Shown here piece by piece: positions 9,760-20,099 of a DNA stretch of 64,000 nt (the stretch's first letter is position 1; each line of letters starts with the position of its first letter). The position numbers and the translations under genes were made by a program. The notes beneath the pieces are model-generated. The model did no database searches. It was not told where the DNA came from and worked only from the letters and a program-made list of their open reading frames with translations. The DNA is from Malania oleifera (lineage: Eukaryota > Streptophyta > Magnoliopsida > Santalales > Ximeniaceae), in assembly GCF_029873635.1 (NCBI RefSeq), contig NC_080426.1, forward strand, positions 50,978,093 to 51,042,092, given 5' to 3'.

Positions 9760-11131
9760 ATATTACTTACGCATCTTATCGTCCAATTCCTATGAAACTT
9801 CTTCAACTGCATAATTGTTTCATAACACCTTTACCAATGGAATCCTTTTTGTGCGTAATTCTTCTTCCTTCGAATCCAGAATCTGCACTAACACTTCTTC
9901 ATATGACAAAGTATCCTCAAGCTCCAGTTCCTCATAACTGATCACATGGGAGGGAACTGGGACGTACTTCCTCAACATAGATATGTGGAATACGTCATGG
10001 ATTCTAGACAGTATCAGTGGTAACGCTAACCTATAGGCAATTGGACCCACTCTTTCCAATATCTTAAATGGTCCAATAAACCTAGGGCTTAGCATACCCT
10101 TTTTTCCAAATCTCATAACTCCTCTCGTCAGTGCAACTTTCAAGAATACATGATCCCCCACACTAAACTCCAGCTCTTGTCGGCAGGTGTCAACATTACT
10201 ATTTTATCAACTCTGAGTTGTTTTGATTCTGTCCCTGATGAGTATGATCTTTTCTGAGGTATGATGAACAATCTTTGGCCCCAAAACTTGCCTTTCACTA
10301 ATTTCATCCCAATATAATGGAAATCGATACCTCTGACCATACAATGTTTCATATAGTTCAATCCTAATACTTGTTTGGTAGCTGTTATTATAAGCAAATT
10401 CAACTAATGGCAAAAATTGTATCCAACTACCTTTAAAGTCCAGCACACAAGCTCGCAACATATCCTCTAGTATTTGTATGGTTCTTTCTATCTGTCTATC
10501 AGTCCGAGGATGAAATGTTGTGTTAAACGTCACCTGAGAACCCATGGCTCTTCGTAAACTCCTCTAGAAACAAGATGTGAACCGTGGGTCTCGTCCAATA
10601 CAATGGACACTAGCTTACCATGCAGTCTAACTATCTCATGTATGTACAATTCTGCCAATCTACTCATGGAGTAGTTAACTCTGATTGAATGGAAATGGGC
10701 AGTTTTTGTCAAACGGTCAACGACTACCCAAATGGCGTCCTGTCCATGCAATGTCGGAGTAATCATAGGACGAAATCCAAAGAAATGTGCTCCCACTTCT
10801 ATTCGAGGATGAGAAGTGGTTGCAACGATCCTGCTGGTCTCTGATGCTCAGCTTTCACCTGTTAGGATGTCAAACACTGTTCCACATATTTAGCAATTTC
10901 TTTCCTCATATTACTCCACCAAAAAGACTCCCGAAGATCCACGTACATCTTAGTGCTTCCAGGGTGCACTATATAAAGGGATCGATGCGCTTCCTCCAGG
11001 ATAGTTCTTTTAATCTCAGCATCTACAAGTACACATAGTCTAGTACGGAACCTCAAAGCTCTATCATCTATGATATTAAACTTTGCTCCCCGACCATTTT
11101 GCACTTTATCCATAATTTTCATTAATTCCAC
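9760..11131 (-). pseudogene. Gypsy-A integrase and chromodomain remnant
   Basis: Read on the minus strand from 11131. The zinc-binding segment has HRSLYIVHPGSTKMY but ends CLTS and a stop where the last cysteine of the HHCC finger is expected (about 10862). The core shows DAIWVVVDRLTKTAHF (first catalytic Asp) and, in another frame, FHPRTDRQIERTIQ (catalytic Glu region). The C-terminal domain (10161-9822) contains RFIGPFKILERVGPIAYRLA and HDVFHISMLRKYVP, then RIPLVKVL and a stop where the chromodomain begins. The enzyme would insert retrotransposon DNA, and the chromodomain would target chromatin. Several frameshifts and stops make it non-functional. Confidence 0.88.
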
Positions 11132-12530
11132 ATATTTTATCTAAACAACTTTAATTATTTCTTGTAAAGTGGGCTGAAGTATTAGATTAGTAATGAGTGC
11201 CTGGTGATTTTCCTCTGCTAGCTCCACACCAAACCTTTCTAAATTCATCCTAATTGGATGCTGAGTCACCATTACTGATACTGATGAATCCATTGATTTA
11301 TGACTCAAAGCATTAGCTACCACATTAGTTTTTCCTAGGTGGTAACTGATGGTGCAGTCATAATATTTAATCAGCTCTAGCCACCTCCTCTGCCTCATAT
11401 TTAATTCTTTCTGTGTGAAAAAATACTTCAGACTCTTATGATTTGTGAAGATCTCACACCTACCCCCATACAAATGATGCCTCCATATTTTCAACGCAAA
11501 CCACCGCTGCTAACTCTAGATCATGGGTAGGGTAATTCTTTTCATATTCTTTAAGCAATCGGGAAGCATAAGCTACAACTTTCCCTTATTGCATTAGCAT
11601 ACATTCGAGCACTTTGTGTGACACATCACTGTAGATTACAAAACTCTCTTCTCCTGCCAATCCCAAGAAACTCCTAACTTCCTGCATATTTTTTGGTCTT
11701 TCCTAGTCCACTACCACCTCAATCTTGCTCGAACCCACAGAAATGCTACCCCTGGATATCACGTGTCCGAAGAAAGTGACTTGCTTCAACCATAACTCAC
11801 ACTTCTTGAATTTGGCATACAACCTTCTTTCTTTCAGTACCTGAAGAACTATTCTCAAATGTTTCTCGTGCTCCTCGAGGCTCTTTGAATACACCAGAAT
11901 ATCATCAATAAAAACCACAACAATCTGATCCAAGTACTAATAGAAAACTCTATTAATCAAATCCATGAATATCATAGGAGCATTTTTCAGTCCGAACGGC
12001 ATAACCAGGAACTCATAATGGTCATACCGAGTTCGGAACACTATTTTCAGAATATCCTCTTCCTTGACCTTTACTTGATGGTACCCAATCGTAGATCGAT
12101 CTTGGAGAAAGTCTGTGTCCCCTGAAACTGGTCAAATAAGTCATCAATGAGGGGAAGCGGGTATTTATTCTTAATGGTCACTTTATTTATCTCTCTGTAG
12201 TCGATGTAAATATTTATTCTTAATCGACCCACCTTTCTTTTTCACAAACACACCGATGCTCCCCAAGGTGACACGTTGGGCCTGATAAACCCTTTGTCTA
12301 ACAATTCCTATAGCTGTTCTTTCAACTCTTTTAGTTCCGCTGGTGCCATTCTATACGACACTTTAGAAATCAGCGCTATTCCTAGAGCTAGGTCAATAGC
12401 AAACTCCAATTCACGATTAGGAGGCAGTCCCGGAAAATCCTCCAAAAACACATCAGGAAAATCCCTCACTATCGGGATGTCTTCCAACTTTAATTCCCTT
12501 TCCGGCGCTTCCTTTACACAGGCCAAGTAA
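11132..12530 (-). pseudogene. Gypsy-A reverse transcriptase and RNase H remnant
   Basis: On the minus strand the RT N-terminus (12526-12308) reads [20 protein letters not shown] and [10 protein letters not shown]. The palm has the catalytic FIDDILVYS (about 11890-11915), followed by YAKFKKCELWL and FFGHVISRG. The RNase H region (11494-11141) shows [29 protein letters not shown] and [13 protein letters not shown]. The frame changes at least three times and holds internal stops. Together these parts match a Ty3/gypsy pol, inactive here. Confidence 0.92.
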
Positions 12531-13327
12531 CCCTAGCATCCCTCCATAAGCAACCTCCTCACCTGAATAACTGATAATATCTGTGACGGGGTGCACACAT
12601 ATCTCCCCACAAATCTGTACTCCTATTTTCCTAGAGGTCTAAATACTACCTATTTTTTATAACAATTAATGTTGGCATAGTTGACAGCTAGCCATTTCAT
12701 CCCCAAAATTACCTCAAAACCATGCATGTCTAGGACTACCAAATTAGCTAGAAAAGACCTCCCCTGAATACTGATTGGATAATCTTTGAGTTCCATCCTA
12801 CACAACACTACAGTCCCGGTCGGCATAGCCACTGATAAACTGACATCTAGTGGCTGAGTTTCTATTCCACAAAATTTGATAAAATCTCAGGCTATGAAGG
12901 AGTGAGTCGCCCCTGAATCAAATAAAACAATAGCCTTATATGACAAAATTGAAATAATATCTGTCACTACATCGTCTGCCGCCTTAGCGTCTCCTGGTGT
13001 TAGAGCATAGACCCATTCCGCGAAGGTATTCCTCTGCTGACTGCCTCGGGGTGCTTTGTTATCTCCTTAGTATGGTCTAGGAGCAAGCATATTTCCCAGT
13101 GGTGCACGATAGTCTCGTGCTATATGTCTGAGTCGACTGCGTCGATAACAAATCACCTCTTTGACCTGACATTCTCCTGGATGTCTTCTGTGGCACCTGG
13201 GACAAGGAGGGTGCAATGGTCTGTCCTGTATAGCTCGATCTCTCATCCCGTGTCCCTAACCTCCTCTACCACCATGCCTCCTCCAAGGCCCCTGACTGGT
13301 TTTTGCTTGAAATTCTGGAGGCGTAGG
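12531..13327 (-). pseudogene. Gypsy-A protease and nucleocapsid remnant
   Basis: On the minus strand the nucleocapsid part (13203-13105) has a CPRCHRRHPGEC finger, then a second finger damaged at its cysteines (ICYRRSRLRHIARDY). The aspartic protease active site FDSGATHSF is readable at about 12890-12920. The downstream protease block ILGMKWLAVNYANI follows at about 12660-12710. Gypsy-B cut this gag-pol frame at 13327/13328, and the rest of gag resumes at 30952. Confidence 0.85.
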
Positions 13328-13448
13328 TGTAGTAACTTGAATAAAAAAAAAAAATCTTAAAGGAGATATTTTTAGTTATTTATATATAAATATCTTGGAG
13401 GAGATATTTTTAGATTACTTAAGGGCTAAGTTATGTTTATTATATAAA

Positions 13449-13508
<60 letters not shown>

Positions 13509-14272
13509 AGATCCTGTGGGGTCAATAATGACATGCCGGTTTGTCGAATAACGTTGAGGGTTGTGGAATACTGGTTCAATACCATGGGTTAATAATGACA
13601 TGATGATTTACCGGATTATGGTTACTAAAACGCAGGTTCAATACCGTGGGGTCAATAATGATATGCTGGTTTGCCGAATAATATCGAGGGTGGTGGAATG
13701 TCGGTTCAATACTGTGGGTCAACAATGACATGTTGGTTTGTCAGATTATACCAATAATTGTGAAAAATACTGAAATTGTTTGTGAAAATACTGAAAAAGC
13801 AAAATGCTTTGTTTCTTATTGGAATAACACTCATGTGCCCACACACTGATATAATTTGATTCTCTCTTACTGAGAAGTGTCTCACCCTAATCATACAAAT
13901 CTGTTTCAGGTCCTTTAGGTAGCCGAACCTAATGTTCTAGAGGGTTCTAGAGCGTAGTATTCTATTAGTTTTTGTACATACTGTTGTGAGTACTGAACTG
14001 TAGTTGGGAAGTCATTTTGGTTTATGTTGGATACCTTGGATTGATGTTTTGTATTATGATAGACTTAGTAATCTGGTATGAATGAATGTAACAAGTTGAA
14101 ATATGTTCCGCTGCGTTACTCATGTGAATATTGGTTGTGAGTAGGGCATCCACAAGCCCTATCGGGTTAGACTCTCATATTTATTGGTATCATGGATGTT
14201 TGTATGATACAGATACAGGTTAGGTTCTCAAATCATACCTTGGGGCCTACTTTCGGGGTTCAAGGCATGACA
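13328..14272 (+). repeat. 5' LTR of gypsy-B (945 bp, internally deleted)
   Basis: Begins TGTAGTAACTTG and ends AAGGCATGACA. Compared with the 1776-bp 3' LTR it lacks roughly 700-800 bp after the CT microsatellite (13452-13508): it jumps from leader sequence straight into the GTGGGGTCAATAATGACATG minisatellite. It retains CTTACTGAGAAGTGTCTCAC (13866-13885) and the TTTCAGGTCC acceptor-like site at about 13903-13911. Unlike the other LTRs it has no GTCGAC array in its short U3. Confidence 0.9.
13452..13508. repeat. (CT)n microsatellite in gypsy-B 5' LTR
   Basis: About 28 CT dinucleotides just after TATA-like TTTATATATAAATATC. The 3' LTR has the same tract at the same place. Confidence 0.9.
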
Positions 14273-14275
14273 ACT

Positions 14276-14287
14276 TGGTATCAGAGC
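14276..14287 (+). promoter_or_regulatory. Primer-binding site of gypsy-B
   Basis: TGGTATCAGAGC, complementary to the 3' end of plant initiator tRNA-Met, starts 3 nt after the LTR end. This is the usual minus-strand primer site in Ty3/gypsy and Ty1/copia elements. Confidence 0.9.
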
Positions 14288-14294
14288 TAACCAG

Positions 14295-16551
14295 TGAAAA
14301 GTAAGGTGTAGTCCCAAGAGGGGGGGTGAATTGGATTTTAAAACTTTCTTTGAATTCCTTTAAATAATTCTTGACTTGTTTGTTTAACTCTTTAATCACA
14401 AAAGAACTTAGATTCTTTTATCCAATCAACAATACTATTAAACAACCAATCAATGAAGCACAATATTCAAACCAAACAACCAATTAATTTCTCAAGTATA
14501 AGTTAACTGCAGCAGTATTAGATTAATGGAAGTATGCAAACTTCAACACTCTTTGGAATATAAACACATTCAAACTTTAAACCATTTAGCCACAATATAT
14601 CAATATATTAAACTAAACTTTTAGCTTTTGCTTGGTTATAAATTTGAATTGAGCCCTGTAATGAATGATAATTTGTGTTTGCTGATGTGAAGCCTTGTAT
14701 TGATTGATTTGCTTAATATGATATGTAATATAAAATTCAATCAACATAACATCCACACTTTTCCCAATATTCAGAATTCAAATAAACTCTCAATTAATTT
14801 ATCTTTGGGTTGTTAACCAAGTAACGTACTCCCGTATGGTTTCCACAAGATATGGTTTAACCAACGTACTCCCTTTCGGTTTCCACAACCCAAATCAAAA
14901 TTAAACTTTAAGTTTACTTAATTCCCAACTATACGTAGTATATATGATTTTCAATGTAAACCATCCACGCAATTTAAATATGTACTGAAAATAAATAGTA
15001 GGGAAAGAAAGAGTGAGAGGAAGATTTTTACGAGGTTCGGCTTATACTCAGCCTACGTCCTCGCCTTTGGCAAACCACCAAAGGATTCACTAAATCTGTT
15101 CCTTTGACGGGTAGAACAATACCTTTACAACACTCCTTGGTTAAGATTAGAGCCTGCCTTCTCTAAATGATATCCCCTCGTCCGGTCACTCTTTAACTAG
15201 GCTAGAGCCTGCCTCTCTAAGCAATATCCCCTTGCTTAGCCAATGATCTAAAAAATACTTGGAATCATCAATCTACAAGAAATAAATCAAATATTTATGT
15301 ACAAAGAATTACTCACACAAAGAGCTGATTAGTACAACAATTCAGAACTATAGTATACTTCAAAATAAATAGCAATATGAAATTTAACTTGAAGCTCAAT
15401 GAAGTATATCACTGATTAATTCTTTCAATGATTGAAAGATTTAGAATTTGTAGCACAATTCCGGTGGAATAAAATCAGCTAAACTCAGTTGGATTCATGC
15501 AAGTTGAGAGCAAGAGAGAGCCTTGAGAATTTGAGAGCAATTGAGAGAGATTTTGAATTTTTGCTGAATTGAATTCTTGGTGCATTGATTCAACGATCTT
15601 TGAGACTTATTTATAGATTTTAAAAGTATATAACTTGATCCTCAAGTGACTTGGAGTATTCCCCAAGTTTTCACAAATTTTGAGCCCCAAGCACCCTCAT
15701 TTAAAAATTTGACCGTTATGAAAAAATTCAAAACAGCCACGTGACAGATGACTGCCCATTTTTGGCATTTGTCTATCCAGTTAAACCAAATGGACAGTAA
15801 TGTGATAGTCGGCTATCCAAACACGAACAGACGCCTCAAAGTGCACTGATAGTCGGCTGTCCAGTTCTTGACAGTTATCTATCAGGCTGTCAACTTTAAG
15901 CACCCTTCAATCATTTGATCATAACGTTTTCTACGTAACTCCAAATTTGACGTTCTTGGTGTCAAATGAAAGCTAAGAGAAAATCCTAATAATTTCATGT
16001 TTAACACATTTTAAAATAAATATTTTTTTTATGGAGAAAAATGTACATCAATGAGGATGTAGTAAAATTGACAGCATTTGAGAAATCATCTTTTGGGTGT
16101 TTTTCATTCCAAAAATAATTCTAACCTTTTTGAAGCAAATTCTGACCTTATAAAAATATTTTCCAAGTATGTCCAAAGGTATCTAGGTCCAATAAATTTA
16201 CCGAAGAGTTTCATGCATCCATATTGAAATTCTTTGAAATACCTACATGAAATTTCCCAAACTCTTTCGAATTTTCAATTCTTGAATTCTTTGAGGTCTT
16301 CATGCTTGTTTCATATTTCTTTAAGCTTTCATCAAGTTATCTTTAATCCTCATGCTCTCATGATCTTCAAGTTTTTATCTTTGAATCCATGCTTTTAGCT
16401 TCATATTGAATTCCTTCTTTGAAATACAAGCTTTCATGAATTCTTTAACGCTCTATCCTTGAGTCTTGAAAATCCATCACTTAACATAGCATGTTAAGTT
16501 TTACTTGTTTGTTAGCATCAAAATAGGATATTAAGCCTTGTAAGGCCAACA
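14295..16551 (-). repeat. 3' LTR of copia-C (2257 bp)
   Basis: Minus-strand start TGTTGGCCTTACAAGG (16551), end CTTTTCA (14295). Upstream of a TATA box CTATAAATAAG (about 15606-15617 on the complement) lies a cluster of GACAGTC / GTCTGTC words (15735-15900). A conserved leader GCAAGGGGATATTGCTTAG and GACGTAGGC block (about 15045-15240 on the complement) follows, as in other SIRE-like LTRs. Near the end is the CAATTCACCCCCCCTCTTGG block shared with solo LTR E. Confidence 0.9.
15735..15900 (-). promoter_or_regulatory. GACAGTCGTCTGTC-like motif cluster in copia-C 3' LTR
   Basis: Repeated near-palindromic words built on TGACAG / CTGTCA arms around a GTCG-like centre (for example GATAGTCGGCTGTC). 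They sit just upstream of the LTR TATA box. The motif differs from the gypsy ones but occupies the same place. Confidence 0.4.
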
Positions 16552-16568
16552 ATCTCCCCTTTTTTTAT
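16552..16568 (-). promoter_or_regulatory. Polypurine tract of copia-C
   Basis: On the minus strand AAAAAAAGGGGAGAT directly precedes the 3' LTR start TGTTGGCC. This is the usual plus-strand primer position. Confidence 0.85.
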
Positions 16569-17410
16569 GATGACAAACAAGAAGTAAAAATTGGAGTGAG
16601 CCTTAAAAAGACTCCCCCTTTCAATAAGCATCTTCTCAACAATATTTGTAAGATCAATATGAATTTCAAAACCTTTTTTACAATCATGCTCATCACTATC
16701 AAATACTTCTCCTTTTGATATATATTATGTTCATGCTCAGTTTTTGCAATTTGCAATACTATGCTCAATTTTTACTTTAAAACTTCTCTCCCTTTTGACA
16801 TCAATCAAAAAGAGAAAAAAAAAATGATTAAGTTCAAGAAAAATCACATGTTGAGCATATCATCAAACATGCGTATCAAACATATGAATACACTCAATTT
16901 ATTATTTTTCAATATAGCATGTGTAGTGTGTTATAACATTCAAGTATATGAGTTGTAACTTTATTGCTAACAGCTTTTTCTTTTAGACAATATTGAAGAT
17001 TTCAATTGTTGATTTTATGATAACGATTTAAAGTTGAATTCATGATATCTATTTAAGAATCATGATACCAATTGAGAATTTATACCAATTAAAATTTTTA
17101 AAATATGATACCAAAAGTATTCATGGATACTAAAGACTTTATAGATACCAAAGTCATTATCACATTATACACAACTCATGGATACCAATATAACCATTAT
17201 ATCTCTCATAGCTCATGGATATCAATATAAAAAGCAGTAAGTCTATGCATGTAATTCATCAAAATTAAAAAGTATTAAGTATATCTATGATCAAGAATTA
17301 ATCTCATATCAAAATTCATTCTTATACTCAATAATCTCATACTCAAATTTTCAACATAGTGAGTCATAAAATATCAATATAAGTCAAGTCAAGTCAAGTC
17401 ATACATATGA

Positions 17411-17490
17411 AGCATATAACATATCATATAGGCATGTAAGCATGTAGCATATAGCATATCATATAGGCATGTAAGCATGTAGCATATAGC
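17411..17490. repeat. 35-bp tandem repeat
   Basis: Two full units and a partial third of AGCATATAGCATATCATATA plus GGCATGTAAGCATGT. The units are nearly identical, so the expansion is recent. Confidence 0.8.
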
Positions 17491-17519
17491 ATTTCATTCT
17501 CAAATATCTTTAAAAAAAA

Positions 17520-17775
17520 TTATGCAGTCGCCTGTCAACAGGGGGCAGTCGTCTGGCACTAAATAACTAGGTTTTTAAAAATGAACAGAAGGGTTACAGA
17601 CGACTGACAAAACCTACGCAATCGTCTCAATTGTCACTGACAGTCGTCTGTCAACAACTTGACAATCGTCTGTCAACAACTTGACAATCATTTGTCATGC
17701 TTCTGTCTACTTAATTAAGGTCCTTTAATTTGTCAGTTGACTGTCCATGACAGGCAATCGTCTGTCAACCAATTG
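17520..17775. repeat. TGACAGTCGTCTGTCA motif cluster inside copia-C
   Basis: At least eight occurrences of GTCGTCTGTCAAC-like words, in both orientations and with single-base variants, including a short tandem of ACTTGACAATCGTCTGTCAA. This is the LTR motif type but in the internal 3' region, without a nearby TATA box. Confidence 0.65.
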
Positions 17776-18129
17776 TTCCTCATTTCAAGACATTTTTTAT
17801 TTCTCTCTTCTCTGTTTATTTAGACTTAAAATCTCAATTTGTTCTTCTTTGAAAAATAAGTTCCAAGACTTAATACTAAGGTCTCTAAGCCTCTTTGCCT
17901 AGTGAGCTAAAAAATCATACTTAAATCAACTTGAAGTACTTATGCAATAAGCTCAATTTGATATTTTCTTAAGTTAAGTTTTGTAAAAAATCATCCTATG
18001 ATTTTGCCAACAATGCCATTTTTGAATTTGTTATAATAAGTTCTTAAACTCATTTGTCGATCATGAATTAAGTTACTTTCTCAATTTTTAAAAAGGAATG
18101 ACTTAATCCTTGGAGTTTTTTATTTATGA

Positions 18130-20045
18130 ACTAGTCTTTCATCTTGGTACCCACACTTTCTTGGGTCTGATTGGTATGATAAAGGATGTTTCTTTAACTC
18201 TCCATATTTGTTTAATTTTCACATATTTTCTTTTAAATGGACATTCAAATTTTATATGTCCCTTTTTCTTATATTGATAGCATATGGTGTTAATGTAAGC
18301 ATTAAAGAATGTGCTTGCATTATCATTGGAGGCTTTTGAGAAATAACCCATGTAAAGATTATTTTTCTTTTTATTTTCAATTCCATTAAATCCAATGTCT
18401 TCTTTGTTTAGAGACATTCTTTGGAAACCTACCATTTTGTCAAAGTTTGTTTTTCCTTCTGTAAAGTTATAAATGATCATTTCTTTATCTTCAATTTGAT
18501 TCTTGAGATCATTTATCTCTTTATCTTTCTTGTTATCAACCTTCTTTTGAGATTTCTCTAACTTTAGAGATAATTCTCTTATTTTATCCTCTAATTCAGA
18601 AATATATGTATATCTTTCTCATATACTGTAGAGGATAGGGATCAAAGGTCTTCTATCATTTTTTCATTCTTGCATTCTAATTCTTTGATTTTCAAGTCTT
18701 TTTCCTTTTCAGCAAGATTTTTGGAATCTAACTCCTTTGTTATAGCTTCATTTTTACTTTCTATTTTCTTGATTCTTAAATCCTTTTCTCTTTCAGCATT
18801 TCTAAGAGATTTTAGTTCTTTCATCATTCCTTCATTCTTGTTTTTTAATGATGTGTTTTTTTTGGTTACTTTAATCAGCATCTTATGTACTTTGAATAGA
18901 TCATTTTGTAATTCATCATAAGATGACATACACTCATCACTAGATTCATCACTACAAGAATTATTTGAAAATTTAGATGAGGAGCTTTCCTCATCGTCCC
19001 AAGCCATAAAGCACGTATAAACAATCTCTTGGTCACTTGATTCATTTTCTGAACTATTTGTACTCATCATATTCCAAGTAGTGGCTTTCATGACTTTTTG
19101 CTTTTTCTTCTTAGACTCTTTCTTAAGTAGAGGACATTTTTGTTTTAAATGTCTAGCTTTGTTGCAATTATAGCATGTTGGAGTTTTTTCTTTAATTTCT
19201 TTTTGCTAATATCTTTTTCTTCTAATTCAAAATCTTGTTTTCTTCTTTTGAATTTATTTTTCCTTCTTAGTATCCTTGCTAGCTTTTTAAATATGAAGGT
19301 TACTTCATTTTCATCCATTTCACTACTTGAGTTTTCTTTTAAGGTTTTAAAGGCTATTGATTCTTAGGTTTTGATTTTTCCACTCTTTTCATTAATTGTC
19401 ATTTCATATGTGAGTAAGGAACCTATAAGCTCATCTAAGGAAGTGGTTTTCAGATTTCTTCCTTTTGTTATGGCAGTGGCTTTTGGTTCCCATATAGTTG
19501 GCAACCCTTTAAGAAATTTTCCTTATCATCTCATAAGTAGTATAGGTTTTTCCTAGTGCAATTAGGGAATTTATTATGTGAGTGGACCTAGTAAACATAT
19601 TAGTTATGGATTCATCCGAGTTCATCCTAAAGGCTTTATATTCAATTGTAATCATATCGATCCTATTATCCCTAACATCTATAGGGCCTTCGTAAGTGAC
19701 TTCTAGCTTGTCTCATATTTCCTTAACTGATTTACAAGTCATTACTCTATTAAATGCATTGACATCTAAAGCACAATATAGAGCATTCATAGCACTAGAG
19801 TTTATTTGCAACATTTTATAATCTCTTTCAATCATGTCTTTCTTTTCCTTAGGTATTTGTTTTCCATCTACTAATGTAGTAGGAATTAGATCACCATTTG
19901 TGACAACCTTCCAAGCTTTCCAATTCATATTTTGAAGGTATATTTGCATTCTCTTTTTCCAAAATGTATAATTGTGTCCACAAAAGATTGGTGGCCTAGT
20001 TGAAGATTGTCCCTCTCCAAAAGGAGCTACACCTAAGTGTGCCAT
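18130..20045 (-). pseudogene. Copia-C gag remnant (SIRE-like)
   Basis: Minus-strand gag starting at 20045. The N-terminus (MAHLGVAPFGEGQSSTRPP, then FCGHNYTFWKKRMQIYLQ) is the DUF4219/UBN2 type of copia capsid proteins. The middle (19091-18642) is acidic, then a lysine/glutamate coiled coil with NAEREKDLRIKKIESKN heptads. The C-terminus (about 18290-18210) has a zinc knuckle CYQYKKKGHIKFEC whose second cysteine has become tyrosine. Several frameshifts and stops interrupt it. It would form the virus-like particle shell. No pol follows. Confidence 0.85.
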
Positions 20046-20086
20046 TAGATCTTTTTATAACTACTTGTTAGAATTTGTTATAACCC

Positions 20087-20099
20087 CTCTATGATACCA
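20087..20099 (-). promoter_or_regulatory. Primer-binding site of copia-C
   Basis: On the minus strand TGGTATCATAGAG starts a few bases after the 5' LTR end. The first eight bases match the initiator tRNA-Met complement; later bases diverge from the usual TGGTATCAGAGC. Confidence 0.65.

Larger units (their letters stand above)
16569..18129 (-). other. Copia-C 3' non-coding region with motif cluster and tandem repeats
   Basis: AT-rich region between the end of gag and the polypurine tract. It contains a 35-bp tandem repeat (17411-17490), AAGTC repeated four times (17382-17400), and a dense cluster of TGACAGTCGTCTGTCA-like words (17520-17775), the same motif type as in this element's LTR. No protease, RT or integrase words were found, so pol is missing rather than merely mutated. 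Confidence 0.6.

Noticed and set aside
14276-14287. tRNA-Met-like sequence that might be a tRNA gene
   Set aside because: Only the 12-base complement to the tRNA 3' end is present next to an LTR end; no cloverleaf, so it is a primer site.
18670-18921. Plus-strand 83-codon hydrophobic frame
   Set aside because: Antisense shadow of the copia-C gag coiled coil, where Lys and Glu codons read as Phe and Ser on the other strand.
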